Assembly: GCF_042685265.1 (NCBI RefSeq)
Contig: NZ_JBHUMX010000020.1
DNA: 38,462 nucleotides
Direction: 5' to 3' (one strand)
From: Oceanobacillus_B kapialis
GTDB taxonomy: Bacteria > Bacillota > Bacilli > Bacillales > Amphibacillaceae
Part shown: in pieces, positions 14,697-23,381 of the stretch
Position numbering within the stretch: the stretch's first letter is position 1
Layout: each line of letters starts with the position of its first letter
Position numbers and translations under genes: made by a program
The notes under the pieces: generated by a model
What the model saw: only the letters and a program-made list of their open reading frames with translations
The model's database searches: none
What the model was told of the DNA's origin: nothing

Positions 14697-15041
14697 ATGA
14701 GTAATAATTATCGTTACAGTGATTATTCCATTGAACAATTAAGGGCAGAAATTGGGAAATTAAAGGAGAAAGCGCAAAAAGCAGAACAGCTTGGAAATGT
14801 GTCTGAGGTTGCTGTGAATGAGCGGAAGATGCAAGTTGCACTTGCTTACACATTAAACCCGCAGGATTTTGAAAAAGGCAGGGTGTATACATTAAAAACT
14901 GATCCAGGATATACGTTTAAGATTCACTATATTAATGGGGTTTTTGCATGGGGAAATCGCATTAACCTATTGAACGAAATGAATGAGCAGGAAGAGGCCA
15001 TACCGATTTCTTTATTAGGAGACCTTGTGAAGGAAAAGTGA
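14697..15041 (+). CDS. yfhH: YfhH family protein (DUF1811)
   Basis: A 114-aa soluble protein. An N-terminal helical region (YSIEQLRAEIGKLKEKAQKAEQLG) precedes a small beta-rich domain with VYTLKTDPGYTFKIHYINGVFAWGNRI. This is DUF1811/YfhH, known structurally but without an assigned function. The ATG at 14697 follows GGGAGGGAT at good spacing. It lies 61 bp after recX on the same strand and ends at a terminator shared with yfhP, as part of the conserved recX-yfhH order of bacilli. Confidence 0.92.
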   Translation: MSNNYRYSDYSIEQLRAEIGKLKEKAQKAEQLGNVSEVAVNERKMQVALAYTLNPQDFEKGRVYTLKTDPGYTFKIHYINGVFAWGNRINLLNEMNEQEEAIPISLLGDLVKEK

Positions 15042-15112
15042 TATAAAGTGGTTCGGACCTTAAGCACCTACTCAAAACAACAGTTAATCATGCACGTGAT
15101 ACGTTTTCAAGC

Positions 15113-15163
15113 AACAAAAAAACCGAACTAGAATATTTGAAATTCATCCTAGTTCGGTTTCGG
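15113..15163. terminator. Bidirectional terminator between yfhH and yfhP
   Basis: AACCGAACTAG (15121-15131) and CTAGTTCGGTT (15149-15159) form a perfect 11-bp stem, with seven A before and T-rich sequence after. It separates convergent yfhH and yfhP. The 70 bp between yfhH and the hairpin show no further gene. Confidence 0.88.
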
Positions 15164-15186
15164 TTGTAAATTGTTTTAGTATTGTA

Positions 15187-16173
15187 TTAAATAGGTGTTT
15201 CTTCCACGTACAATTTGCTTTGGAGCTTCTGTTCCGAGAAGATCCAGCCTGTGTAGGAACTCATGATTCTCTTGTTATCATCGATTTGGACAACCGCCAC
15301 AAACGGATAATGTCCTTTTGAACGATACCGTAAATCAATAAAACGCACCTCAGTGAAATCATCGAAGTCATTAATCTCCCATCGATAAACAGGGGAGAAG
15401 GATAAGAATGCAGAAATGTTTTTATCCTCTTTAGCGATTTGCATGATTTCATTATCGGGTAATGGTAGCTTCCTGAATTCATCTACAATTTCAATATGGC
15501 CATTCTCTGCTTTACCAACGTAGAACCGATCTTTTGTAGTAACAGCAACACGCCAGTAGTTTTGCTTAAGTGTTGGTGAGGTTGCAATCTGCTCTACATC
15601 TGGATAGTGTTCGTTTATTTTCTTAACAATTTCTCGTTTATCATTGTACCGTTTAATATAGTACAACGCGATAACAGCATAAAGAATCAGCCACGTGTAG
15701 CCTGGGTTTGCCCCTAGTAACCATACGCCAATTCCGGCAATATGGAGAATAAAAATAAAGGGGTCAAAAGTATTAATAAATCCGTGAGCTACCCACTTAT
15801 TCGTGAATGGGCGATACGCCTGTGTGCCATAAGCATTAAATATATCCACAAACACATGGAGGACAACAGCAAGAAACGTCCATAGCCATAAATGAAGGAA
15901 ATCTACACTTGGCACAAATAAATATATAATGCTCGCAATTAATATTCCCCAAATAATAACAGCAGGGATAGAATGCGTGGCGCCCCGATGGTGCCGGATA
16001 TAGGTTGCATTATCCCGCAACTTTAATACGGTATCAAAATCGGGTGCATGAGAACCGGCAATTGTTCCTACAAGCACCGCGTTAAATAGCAAGGGGTCTT
16101 GATTCACAGCGGGGTCTAAGGTAGCTAGTCCCCCTAGTGCCACACCCATTACTATGTGGGTACCAGTATCCAT
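15187..16173 (-). CDS. yfhP: YfhP membrane-bound metal-dependent hydrolase
   Basis: A 328-aa protein of the YdjM/LexA-binding-membrane-protein-like family. The N-terminal half has several membrane spans with the conserved histidines H6 in DTGTHIVMGVALGG and the motif HHRGATHS near residue 58, plus AVVLHVFVDIFNAYGTQ. The C-terminal 130 residues are soluble. In B. subtilis YfhP is reported as a possible negative regulator of the adjacent mutY, fabL and sspE genes. Here it is divergent from mutY. The ATG follows AAGGAGGACC. Confidence 0.93.
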   Translation of the reverse strand: MDTGTHIVMGVALGGLATLDPAVNQDPLLFNAVLVGTIAGSHAPDFDTVLKLRDNATYIRHHRGATHSIPAVIIWGILIASIIYLFVPSVDFLHLWLWTFLAVVLHVFVDIFNAYGTQAYRPFTNKWVAHGFINTFDPFIFILHIAGIGVWLLGANPGYTWLILYAVIALYYIKRYNDKREIVKKINEHYPDVEQIATSPTLKQNYWRVAVTTKDRFYVGKAENGHIEIVDEFRKLPLPDNEIMQIAKEDKNISAFLSFSPVYRWEINDFDDFTEVRFIDLRYRSKGHYPFVAVVQIDDNKRIMSSYTGWIFSEQKLQSKLYVEETPI

Positions 16174-16284
16174 AAAATAGGTCCTCCTTAAAGGTTTGGT
16201 CTTTATAGATGATCCATTGTATCCTAGTACGTCTAGTAGCGCGATGTATTACGTCTCATGTTATCTCGGCTTATTTATCCCACC

Positions 16285-16427
16285 TTAACTGGCAGTAAGC
16301 CCCCACTTCAAGAAAGCGGGAAGCAATCAAGTATTCTAAGTGGGGATCAACTGCCAGTAAAGGTCCGATTCGTTCAACTAAACATTTGGTGGGGAAAGAA
16401 ACCCCACCAAATGAAGTTTCACTTTAT
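16285..16427 (+). repeat. Structured repeat element, copy 1, upstream of mutY
   Basis: ACTGGCAGT (16288-16296) pairs with ACTGCCAGT (16350-16358). Inside it, CCCCACTT (16301-16308) pairs with AAGTGGGG (16338-16345). After the linker GATTCGTTCAACTAAACA, CATTTGGTGGGG (16383-16394) pairs perfectly with CCCCACCAAATG (16402-16413). A second copy with the same order, a conserved linker and altered stems is at 31369-31505. Each copy ends about 16-24 bases before the start codon of a same-strand gene. It may be an IS200/IS605-derived miniature element or a cis-acting leader RNA. Confidence 0.8.
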
Positions 16428-16450
16428 TGTATCATACAGGATGTGAATTT

Positions 16451-17527
16451 ATGAAAAATATACTTTTACAAAACTTTAACATTTCCGATTTTCAAAAAGA
16501 TCTTATTAATTGGTATCAAGCAAATAAACGGGATTTGCCTTGGCGAAAAGATCAGGATCCCTATAAAGTATGGGTATCCGAAATAATGCTTCAGCAAACA
16601 AAGGTAGATACCGTCATTCCATATTTTCATTGTTTTATCTCCAACTTCCCAACAGTAGAGGCTTTAGCTGCTGCCGATCAACAGGATGTTCTGAAATCTT
16701 GGGAGGGACTAGGTTACTATTCCCGTGCTAGGAACTTGCAAAACGCCGTAAGAGAAGTAGTTGCATCCTATGACGGTGTTGTTCCCGATAATCCGAAAGA
16801 GCTCGGCGATTTAAAAGGAATTGGTCCATATACGAAAGGCGCCATTCTTTCAATAGCCTATAATAAACCTGAACCTGCAGTGGATGGGAATGTAATGCGG
16901 GTATTTTCCCGATTATTTTATATCGAAGACGATATCGCACAACCAAAAACAAGAAAATTATTTGAAGCTTATGTTCGGGAAGTGATCGATCATGATGATC
17001 CATCTTCGTTTAATCAAGCTGTAATGGAACTAGGAGCTATCATATGCACGCCAAAATCTCCTGCTTGTATGCTTTGCCCTGTACAAGAATATTGTCAGGC
17101 TTTCTCTGAGGGAGTTCAGGAAAACTTACCTGTTAAGAAAAAGGCTAAAAAACAAAGAAAGATTCCTTATGTCGCATTGTTAATTCGCACACCAGAAGAT
17201 AAATATGTGATTGAAAAACGATCAAGTGATGGGCTGCTTGCAGACTTATGGCAATTTCCCATGGTTCCTGTTGGAGAGATAGGGTATAGCCATATCGAAA
17301 GCTGGTTCTACCAAGAATACGGGATTTCACTTAACATGAAGGATCATGCAGGGAAACTTAAGCATGTCTTCTCACACTTAATTTGGGAATTGGAGATCTA
17401 CCATGCTGAAGCAGAACTTACTACAGTTGAGGACGAAAGGTTAAGGTTGGTTGCCAAAGAAGATATTGCAAACTACCCATTCCCCGTCTCTCATCAAAAA
17501 ATGATGGTGCATTTGAATACGGTGTAA
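16451..17527 (+). CDS. mutY: A/G-specific adenine glycosylase MutY
   Basis: A 358-aa base-excision repair enzyme that removes adenine mispaired with 8-oxoguanine. The glycosylase domain has SEIMLQQTKVDTVIPYF with the catalytic glutamate, a helix-hairpin-helix LKGIGPYTKGAI, and VDGNVMRVFSRLF with the catalytic aspartate. The iron-sulfur ligands are C-x6-C-x2-C-x5-C (CTPKSPACMLCPVQEYC). The C-terminal Nudix-like domain from about residue 235 recognises 8-oxoguanine. The ATG at 16451 follows GGATGTGA, a modest ribosome binding site placed just after the structured element. The fabL gene that adjoins it in B. subtilis is absent. Confidence 0.96.
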   Translation: MKNILLQNFNISDFQKDLINWYQANKRDLPWRKDQDPYKVWVSEIMLQQTKVDTVIPYFHCFISNFPTVEALAAADQQDVLKSWEGLGYYSRARNLQNAVREVVASYDGVVPDNPKELGDLKGIGPYTKGAILSIAYNKPEPAVDGNVMRVFSRLFYIEDDIAQPKTRKLFEAYVREVIDHDDPSSFNQAVMELGAIICTPKSPACMLCPVQEYCQAFSEGVQENLPVKKKAKKQRKIPYVALLIRTPEDKYVIEKRSSDGLLADLWQFPMVPVGEIGYSHIESWFYQEYGISLNMKDHAGKLKHVFSHLIWELEIYHAEAELTTVEDERLRLVAKEDIANYPFPVSHQKMMVHLNTV

Positions 17528-17528
17528 T

Positions 17529-17557
17529 GAAAAGGCTCCATTTGTTGGAGCCTTTTG
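17529..17557. terminator. Bidirectional terminator after mutY
   Basis: AAAAGGCTCCA (17530-17540) and TGGAGCCTTTT (17546-17556) form an 11-bp stem with a 5-base loop. It serves mutY and probably the convergent small gene. Confidence 0.9.
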
Positions 17558-17595
17558 CATATTCGTAAAAAATTTTTTATAAAGTTGTTTCATGT

Positions 17596-17769
17596 TTAAT
17601 CTCTAGAATGCATTTCCCGATTTATTTCATGAAGGATGGATAGTCCTTCTGGGTTTACATATTGTAACAGCTGCGATAGGGCATGCTGAAAGTAAAAAAG
17701 TTCTTCGTCATTCCATTTTTCTTTGCTCATCATGGTCAGTTCTGTGAAGTCTCTTCTAGTTGAATTCAT
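17596..17769 (-). CDS. Small hypothetical protein between mutY and sspE
   Basis: A 57-aa acidic, helical protein: TELTMMSKEKWNDEELFYFQ, then HALSQLLQYVNPEGLSILHEI. Three consecutive ATG codons (17775, 17772, 17769) follow GAGGAG; the third has the best spacing. The position just before sspE matches small genes such as yfhS in B. subtilis, but I cannot confirm identity by memory alone. Convergent with mutY and divergent from sspE. The function is unknown. Confidence 0.6.
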   Translation of the reverse strand: MNSTRRDFTELTMMSKEKWNDEELFYFQHALSQLLQYVNPEGLSILHEINREMHSRD

Positions 17770-17932
17770 CATCATTTCTCCTCTAAATGTGATTGCTCAC
17801 CCATAAGATATGTAAAATGTCGTTTTTTATTCATGATAGGAAGATATATCCATCGCATGATTTAATTGGTATAGACTTCTTCGGATAAGTCCAAGGTATC
17901 CTGGTTAAATTAGAAGTGCGGAGGTGATATTG

Positions 17933-18184
17933 ATGGCTAAAAACCCAAACAAAACTACTTCAGGTACTAGCGTTCAGCATGTAAAACAACAAAACGCAAA
18001 AGCTTCTCAAGGTCAAGGGCAATTCGGAACTGAATTTGCTTCCGAAACTAACGCTCAAGAAGTAAGAAAGCAGAACCAACAAGCTGCTAAAGGTCAAGGG
18101 AAATTTGGTACTGAGTTTGCTTCTGAAACTAACGCTCAAGAAGTAAGAAAGCAGAACCAACAATCTCAGCAAAACAAAAAGTAA
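17933..18184 (+). CDS. sspE: Gamma-type small acid-soluble spore protein
   Basis: An 83-aa Gln/Asn-rich protein with two near-identical repeats of about 30 residues, each with GQGxFGTEFASETNAQEVRK. The motif TEFASE carries the cleavage site of the germination protease GPR (between E and F). Gamma SASPs do not bind DNA; they are an amino-acid store degraded on germination. The ATG at 17933 follows GGAGGTGAT. Expression should be forespore-specific under sigma-G; CATGATA (17832-17838) is a possible but weak -10. Its presence shows the organism sporulates or descends from spore-formers. Confidence 0.96.
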   Translation: MAKNPNKTTSGTSVQHVKQQNAKASQGQGQFGTEFASETNAQEVRKQNQQAAKGQGKFGTEFASETNAQEVRKQNQQSQQNKK

Positions 18185-18205
18185 ATATCTACCTCACAAC
18201 ATTTC

Positions 18206-18237
18206 AGAGAGCTCCCTTTGTAGGGGGCTCTCTTTGT
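18206..18237 (+). terminator. Terminator of sspE
   Basis: AGAGAGCTCCC (18206-18216) pairs, with one G-U, with GGGGGCTCTCT (18223-18233), followed by TTGTTG. The 21-bp array begins about 100 bp further on. Confidence 0.8.
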
Positions 18238-18338
18238 TGAGGTTTGGGGAAGGGGGGAGGGTGCAAATGTGTTGTAGTTCGTGTGGGATGTAGTGGATCA
18301 TAGATGCTGGGCATTCAATCGGCGGCGCTGTGCGATCG

Positions 18339-19275
18339 ACCAAGAGAGTTTGTTAATTAACCAGGAGACGTGCAATCGACCAATAAGGCTGTTTAATCAA
18401 CCGCAAGGGCCGTGCAATCAACCAAGAGAGCTGTTTAATCAACCAGAGGAGCCGTGCAATCGACCAATAAGGCTGTTTAATCAACCAGCGGTGCAGTGCA
18501 ATCGACCAATAAGGCTGTTTAATCAACCACAGGAGCCGTGCAATCGACCAAGAGAGCTGTTTAATCAACCAGAGGAGCGGTGCAATCGACCAAGAGGGCT
18601 GTTTAATCAACCGCAAGGGCCGTGCAATCAACCAAGAGAGCTGTTTAATCAACCACAAGAGCTCTGCAATCAACCATGAAGGCTGTCTAATCAACCAGAG
18701 GAGCGGTGCAATCGACCAAGAGGGCTGTTTAATCAACCACATGAGCCGTGCAATCGACCAAGAGAGCTATTTAACCAACTGCAGGAGCTCTGCAATCAAC
18801 CAAGAAGGCTGTCTAATCAACCAGAGGAGCTCTGCAATCGACCAAGAAGGCTGTCTAATCAACCAGAGGAGCAGTACAATCGACCAATAAGGCTGTTTAA
18901 TCAACCACATGAGCCGTGCAATCAACCAAGAGAGCTATTTAATCAACCGCAGGAGCTCTGCAATCGACCAATAAGGCTGTNNNNNNNNNNNNNNNNNNNN
19001 NNNNNNNNNNNNNNNNNNNNNNNNNNNNNNNNNNNNNNNNNNNNNNNNNNNNNNNNNNNNATGAGCCGTGCAATCAACCAAGAGAGCTATTTAATCAACC
19101 GCAGGAGCTCTGCAATCAACCAAGAAGGCTGTTTAATCAACCACATAAGCTCTGCAATCAACCAATAAGGCTGTTTAATCAACCAGAGGAGCCGTGCAAT
19201 CAACCAAGAAAGCTGTCTAATCAACCAAGGAGCCGTGCAATCAACCACAGGAGCCGTGCAATCAACCACACGAGC
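18339..19275. repeat. 21-bp tandem array 3 (AATCRACCA family), about 44 units
   Basis: The largest array in the window. Apart from one 19-bp unit near the left end (18360-18378), every readable unit is 21 bp and ends ATCA or ATCG before ACCA. Two unit types alternate strictly: type A reads ACCA-AKARGGCTGTTTA and type B reads ACCA-xxxGAGCCGTGCA, giving a 42-bp super-period. Point variation is shuffled among units, as expected from unequal exchange. An 80-base gap interrupts it. Both strands have open frames (heptapeptide repeats such as NQPxxxx), but no convincing start signals. The stretch 18238-18338 before it and 19276-19458 after it contain no gene; the latter holds the ntdP promoter. Confidence 0.95.
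18981..19060. other. Assembly gap inside array 3
   Basis: Eighty N bases with repeat units on both sides in the same register. The true number of units is unknown; the gap length is likely an estimate. Confidence 0.98.
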
Positions 19276-19385
19276 ACCCCAACCACCACCCCAACCAACC
19301 ACTCCAACAATCTAATCAACCCAAAAAGCTTTCCTATAAACCAAGCGAGTAAGAACTATTCTAATTCATCTTAAGTTCGTAATAC

Positions 19386-19414
19386 TTTATATTTAATATA
19401 GTAGCCATTATAAT
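19386..19414 (+). promoter_or_regulatory. Probable promoter of ntdP
   Basis: TTTATA (19386-19391), 17 bp, TATAAT (19409-19414), 44 bp before the start codon. The -10 is perfect and the -35 weak. Confidence 0.5.
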
Positions 19415-19458
19415 GAATAAAGGATTATTTAACGGACTATTAGTGAAAGGAAGATGAG

Positions 19459-19986
19459 ATGGTTGCTCCGAGGCCAGGTTCAAAGATGCAGATACAAAGC
19501 TACAAGCATAATGGACAACTTCACCGGGTTTGGGAAAACAGCCTTGTACTCAAAGGTACGGAATCAATTGTAATCGGGGCGAACGATAAAACACAAGTAA
19601 CGGAAAGTGACGGAAGGTCTTGGGTGACAAGAGAACCGGCTATTTGTTATTTTCATGCAAAATATTGGTTTAACATTATCGGCATGCTTAGAACTGATGG
19701 CATATATTATTACTGTAATATTAGCTCGCCGTTCGTCTATGATGATGAAGCACTGAAATACATTGATTACGATCTTGATGTAAAGGTATACCCAGATATG
19801 ACTTTTGATTTGCTGGATGAGGATGAATACGATGAACACAGGATTGAAATGAATTACCCAGTAGTTCTTGATCGTATTCTACACAATAATTTAGATTATT
19901 TACTTCGTTGGATTCGACAGCGAAAAGGGCCTTTTTCTCCAGATTTTATTGATCAGTGGTATGAGAGATACTTAACCTACCGGTGA
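19459..19986 (+). CDS. ntdP: Nucleoside tri-/diphosphate phosphatase NtdP (YgaC, DUF402)
   Basis: A 175-aa protein nearly colinear with B. subtilis YgaC: IQSYKHNGQLHRVWE at the N-terminus, TESDGRSWVTREPAICYFH, YYYCNISSPFVYDDEALKYI and YDLDVKVYPDMTFDLLDEDE, and the C-terminal RQRKGPFSPDFIDQWYERYL. DUF402 proteins of this type hydrolyse nucleoside tri- and diphosphates using divalent metal bound by the acidic cluster. The start follows AAAGGAAGATGAG. It precedes ygaD as in B. subtilis but has its own terminator. Confidence 0.95.
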   Translation: MVAPRPGSKMQIQSYKHNGQLHRVWENSLVLKGTESIVIGANDKTQVTESDGRSWVTREPAICYFHAKYWFNIIGMLRTDGIYYYCNISSPFVYDDEALKYIDYDLDVKVYPDMTFDLLDEDEYDEHRIEMNYPVVLDRILHNNLDYLLRWIRQRKGPFSPDFIDQWYERYLTYR

Positions 19987-19996
19987 TGAAAGTTAT

Positions 19997-20031
19997 CCTT
20001 GTTACATATGTAGCAAGGCTTTTCCTTTTTT
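19997..20031 (+). terminator. Terminator of ntdP
   Basis: CCTTGTTACA (19997-20006) and TGTAGCAAGG (20009-20018) form a 10-bp stem with one G-U, followed by CTTTTCCTTTTTT. Confidence 0.82.
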
Positions 20032-20142
20032 ATACGAGTCACCTTAAAAGCTAATCATTACAGCTTCAACCAATTATTTGCACACATGATAGTCTTACGG
20101 AAGAACAACTTAATAACAACTATGAGTTAAGGAAGATGGAAA

Positions 20143-21894
20143 ATGAGCAGTATAAAGCAGTATATGCAGTTTGTAAAACCATACAAATGGAAGATAGTTT
20201 GGACAATTTTAGTCGGCGTTGTTAAATTCGGTATCCCTTTGTTAATGCCATTAATTTTAAAATATGTTATCGATAATATCATTAATGGGGACGCGATGAG
20301 TGCGGCCGAAAAGACATCTCAATTATTTTGGTTGATGGGAATTTCCTTTGTCGTATTCCTAGTCCTTCGACCACCAATTGAGTACATTCGCCAATATCTT
20401 GCGCAGTGGGTAGGGAACAAAATACTATATGACATACGTGATAGACTATTTGACCACATACAAAAATTAAGTCTTAGCTTCTATTCCAAGACAAAAACCG
20501 GGGAGATTATTTCCCGGGTAATACACGATGTCGAACAGACAAAAACCTTTGTACTTACGGGACTAATGAATGTTTGGCTTGATCTCGTCACCATTTTAAT
20601 TGCTATTGTCATTATGCTTACAATGGATATTCCATTAACAATTGTCGCCATTATTCTCTTTCCTTTATACGGTTTTTCGATAAAATATTTTTATGCGAAG
20701 TTACGACGATTAACAAGGGATCGCTCTCAAGCATTAGCGGAGGTACAAGGCCATCTGCATGAGCGTGTGCAAGGTGTACCTGTAACACGAAGCTTTGCCT
20801 TGGAGGATTATGAACAACAGCAGTTTGAGACTAGAAATAGTAATTTCCTTACTAAGGCTATTGACCATACTGTATGGAATGCAAAAACGTTTGCTGTAAC
20901 AAACACCATTACAGATTTGGCCCCGCTACTAGTTATTGCATACGCAGGATATCAGGTTATCAATGGCGATCTTACAATGGGTACAATGGTCGCGTTTGTT
21001 GGTTATATGGAAAGGGTTTATAGTCCATTACGCAGATTGATTAACTCGTCAACAGTTCTCGTTCAGTCAATAGCTTCTATTGACCGTGTATTTGAGTTTT
21101 TAAATGAAAAGTACGATATTACAGATAAACCAGATGCCAAAAAATTAGATCGAGTAGATGGTGAGGTTTCTATTGAAAATGTTTCCTTCCAGTACGAGGA
21201 AGAAGAGAATAGTGTACTTAAAAATGTGAACTTGAATGTGAAGCCTGGGGAAACAATAGCGTTTGTTGGAATGAGCGGTGGAGGAAAATCTACTTTAATT
21301 AGTCTTATTCCAAGATTCTACGATGTCACAAATGGATCGATCAAGGTTGACGGAATGGACATTCGCGATGTAAAAGTAAGGTCATTACGAGATAATATCG
21401 GAATGGTGCTTCAGGATAATACGTTATTTAGTGAATCCATCTCCATGAATATACGGATGGGAAAACCTGATGCGACAGACGAAGAGGTCGTTGCAGCAGC
21501 CCAAGCCGCAAATGCGCATGACTTTATCCAAGGCTTGCCTAATGGATATGACACACTAGTTGGTGAGCGTGGGGTTAAGCTTTCTGGAGGGCAGAAGCAA
21601 CGGATTGCAATAGCCAGAGTCTTTCTGAAAAACCCGCCAATCCTTATTTTTGATGAAGCAACCTCAGCTTTAGACTTAGAAAGTGAACATACCATTCAAG
21701 AAGCATTGGAAAAACTCGCATCAGATCGAACCACCTTTATCGTTGCACACAGACTCGCTACCATCACACATGCTGACCGCATTGTGTTAATTGAAAACGG
21801 TGAGATTGTGGAAAGCGGGCCACATAAAGAATTAATGGAAAAACAAGGTGCTTATTACAACCTTTACCAAGTGCAGCATTTAGATGAAGAGTAA
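20143..21894 (+). CDS. ygaD: ABC transporter YgaD, fused membrane and ATPase domains
   Basis: A 583-aa half-transporter of the multidrug/lipid exporter type. Residues 1-310 hold six membrane spans of the ABC_membrane domain. The ATPase follows with Walker A GMSGGGKST near residue 380, Q-loop VLQDNTLFSES, signature LSGGQKQR, Walker B ILIFDEATSALD and H-loop VAHRLATI. It should work as a homodimer in the cytoplasmic membrane. The ATG follows AAGGAAGATGG. It sits between ntdP and gsaB as in B. subtilis; the substrate is not known. Confidence 0.95.
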   Translation: MSSIKQYMQFVKPYKWKIVWTILVGVVKFGIPLLMPLILKYVIDNIINGDAMSAAEKTSQLFWLMGISFVVFLVLRPPIEYIRQYLAQWVGNKILYDIRDRLFDHIQKLSLSFYSKTKTGEIISRVIHDVEQTKTFVLTGLMNVWLDLVTILIAIVIMLTMDIPLTIVAIILFPLYGFSIKYFYAKLRRLTRDRSQALAEVQGHLHERVQGVPVTRSFALEDYEQQQFETRNSNFLTKAIDHTVWNAKTFAVTNTITDLAPLLVIAYAGYQVINGDLTMGTMVAFVGYMERVYSPLRRLINSSTVLVQSIASIDRVFEFLNEKYDITDKPDAKKLDRVDGEVSIENVSFQYEEEENSVLKNVNLNVKPGETIAFVGMSGGGKSTLISLIPRFYDVTNGSIKVDGMDIRDVKVRSLRDNIGMVLQDNTLFSESISMNIRMGKPDATDEEVVAAAQAANAHDFIQGLPNGYDTLVGERGVKLSGGQKQRIAIARVFLKNPPILIFDEATSALDLESEHTIQEALEKLASDRTTFIVAHRLATITHADRIVLIENGEIVESGPHKELMEKQGAYYNLYQVQHLDEE

Positions 21895-21898
21895 GATA

Positions 21899-21945
21899 AA
21901 AAAACGCCGCGTGATCATGTAGAAAATGATCACGCGGCGTTTTGT
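21899..21945. terminator. Strong bidirectional terminator between ygaD and gsaB
   Basis: AAAACGCCGCGTGATCAT (21901-21918) and its exact complement (21926-21943) form an 18-bp stem with a 7-base loop. The A and T tracts let it act for both convergent genes. Confidence 0.95.
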
Positions 21946-21986
21946 GTAATTGTGTATCTTTAGTTTTTTCAAATGCATGATTTAAC

Positions 21987-22042
21987 NNNNNNNNNNNNNN
22001 NNNNNNNNNNNNNNNNNNNNNNNNNNNNNNNNNNNNNNNNNN
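21987..22042. other. Assembly gap at the 3' end of gsaB
   Basis: Fifty-six N bases cover the stop codon of gsaB. Unlike the first gap, no repeat array adjoins it; the only feature nearby is the strong hairpin 40 bp to the left. Confidence 0.97.
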
Positions 22043-23334
22043 TTTTTACTCATCTCGGCAAATGCATGGCCAACAGCTTTAATTGCTGCTTCAATATCAG
22101 CTTCAGTATGCTCGGTTGTTAAAAACCATGCTTCATATTTAGATGGTGCCAAATTAATTCCTTGCTCAAGCATCAGACGGAAAAATGTCGCAAATGCTTC
22201 TCCATCACTTGCTTCTGCTTGATCGTAATTGGTTATTTCGCCATCACCAAAGAATACGGTTAACGCACCACATAAACGATTAACAGTGATAGAAACGCCA
22301 TGCTGTTCCGCTTGCTCTGTAATTCCTTTTTCAAGCAATGCACCGAGATTATCCAGCTTCTCGTACGTGCCTTCCTCCTGTAACACTTCCAGGCAAGCAA
22401 TCCCTGCAGCCATTGATGCAGGATTTCCAGCCATCGTACCAGCTTGGTAAGCAGGCCCTAACGGGGCAACCTGTTCCATAATATCGATACGACCACCATA
22501 CGCACCAATTGGAAGACCGCCTCCGATAATTTTACCCATTGCCGTCATGTCCGGCTCAATTCCATAAACTTGCTGGGCACTTCCATACGTGAAACGAAAT
22601 GCAGTGATAACCTCATCATAAATAACGAGCGCGCCTTTGTTGTGAGTTAGATCGTTTACTGCTTGCAAGAAACCTTCATGTGGTTCTACAATTCCAAAGT
22701 TCCCTACTATTGGCTCGACCAATACAGCTGCAACTTCATCTCCCCATTTATCTAATGCTTCTTCAAATGCCTTCAAGTCATTAAATGGTACCGTAATAAC
22801 ATCTTCTGCAACAGAACGTGGAATCCCAGCCGAATCTGGTGTCCCAAGTGTTGCTGGACCTGATCCAGCTTGAACAAGCACGGCATCAAAGTGACCATGG
22901 TAGCATCCTGCGAATTTAATAACCTTTGTTCGATCTGTATAAGCACGAGCAACACGAATTGTTGTCATAACAGCTTCTGTACCGGAATTAACGAAACGCA
23001 CCTTTTCCAATGAAGGGATAGCTTCTTTTAACATTTTTGCATATTGGTTTTCTAGTTTTGTAGGTGTACCATATAAAACCCCTGTTGTCGCTGCATGGGC
23101 GATTGCTTTGGCAATATGAGGGTGGGCATGTCCAGTAATAATTGGGCCATATGCACCTAGAAAATCAATATATTTATTGCCATCCACATCCCAGAAGTAG
23201 GCGCCTTGACCGCGTTCCATATATACTGGTGCGCCACCGCCTACTGCTTTATAAGACCGGGAAGGGGAGTTCACTCCGCCAACAATATGCTGCAATGCTT
23301 CCTCGTGTAGTGCTTGTGATTTTGTAAAGTTCAT
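22043..23334 (-). CDS. gsaB: Glutamate-1-semialdehyde 2,1-aminomutase GsaB (3' end in gap)
   Basis: Class III PLP-dependent aminotransferase converting glutamate-1-semialdehyde to 5-aminolevulinate for tetrapyrroles. Visible motifs are INFLGAYGPIITGHAHP-like N-terminus, VNSGTEAVMTTIRVAR, CYHGHFDAVLVQAGSG, VIYDEVITAFRF and MGKIIGGGLPIGAYGG with the PLP lysine. About 430 codons are readable, which is the family length, so only the last residue or two and the stop are lost in the N stretch. The ATG follows AAAAGGAGG. Synteny ygaD-gsaB identifies it as the GsaB paralogue rather than HemL. Confidence 0.94.
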
Positions 23335-23381
23335 TGTTGTATCCTCCTTTTAGTTCTTGCATTCTTTTTCTGCGTTTTATA

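Noticed and set aside
18339..19275. CRISPR array
   Set aside because: Conserved words are only about nine bases, the variable parts are two recurring types rather than unique spacers, and no cas genes are nearby.
18281..19302. Open frames coding heptapeptide repeats in array 3
   Set aside because: Both strands are open at once, start codons lack ribosome binding sites, and unit variation changes residues freely. Treated as non-coding repeat.
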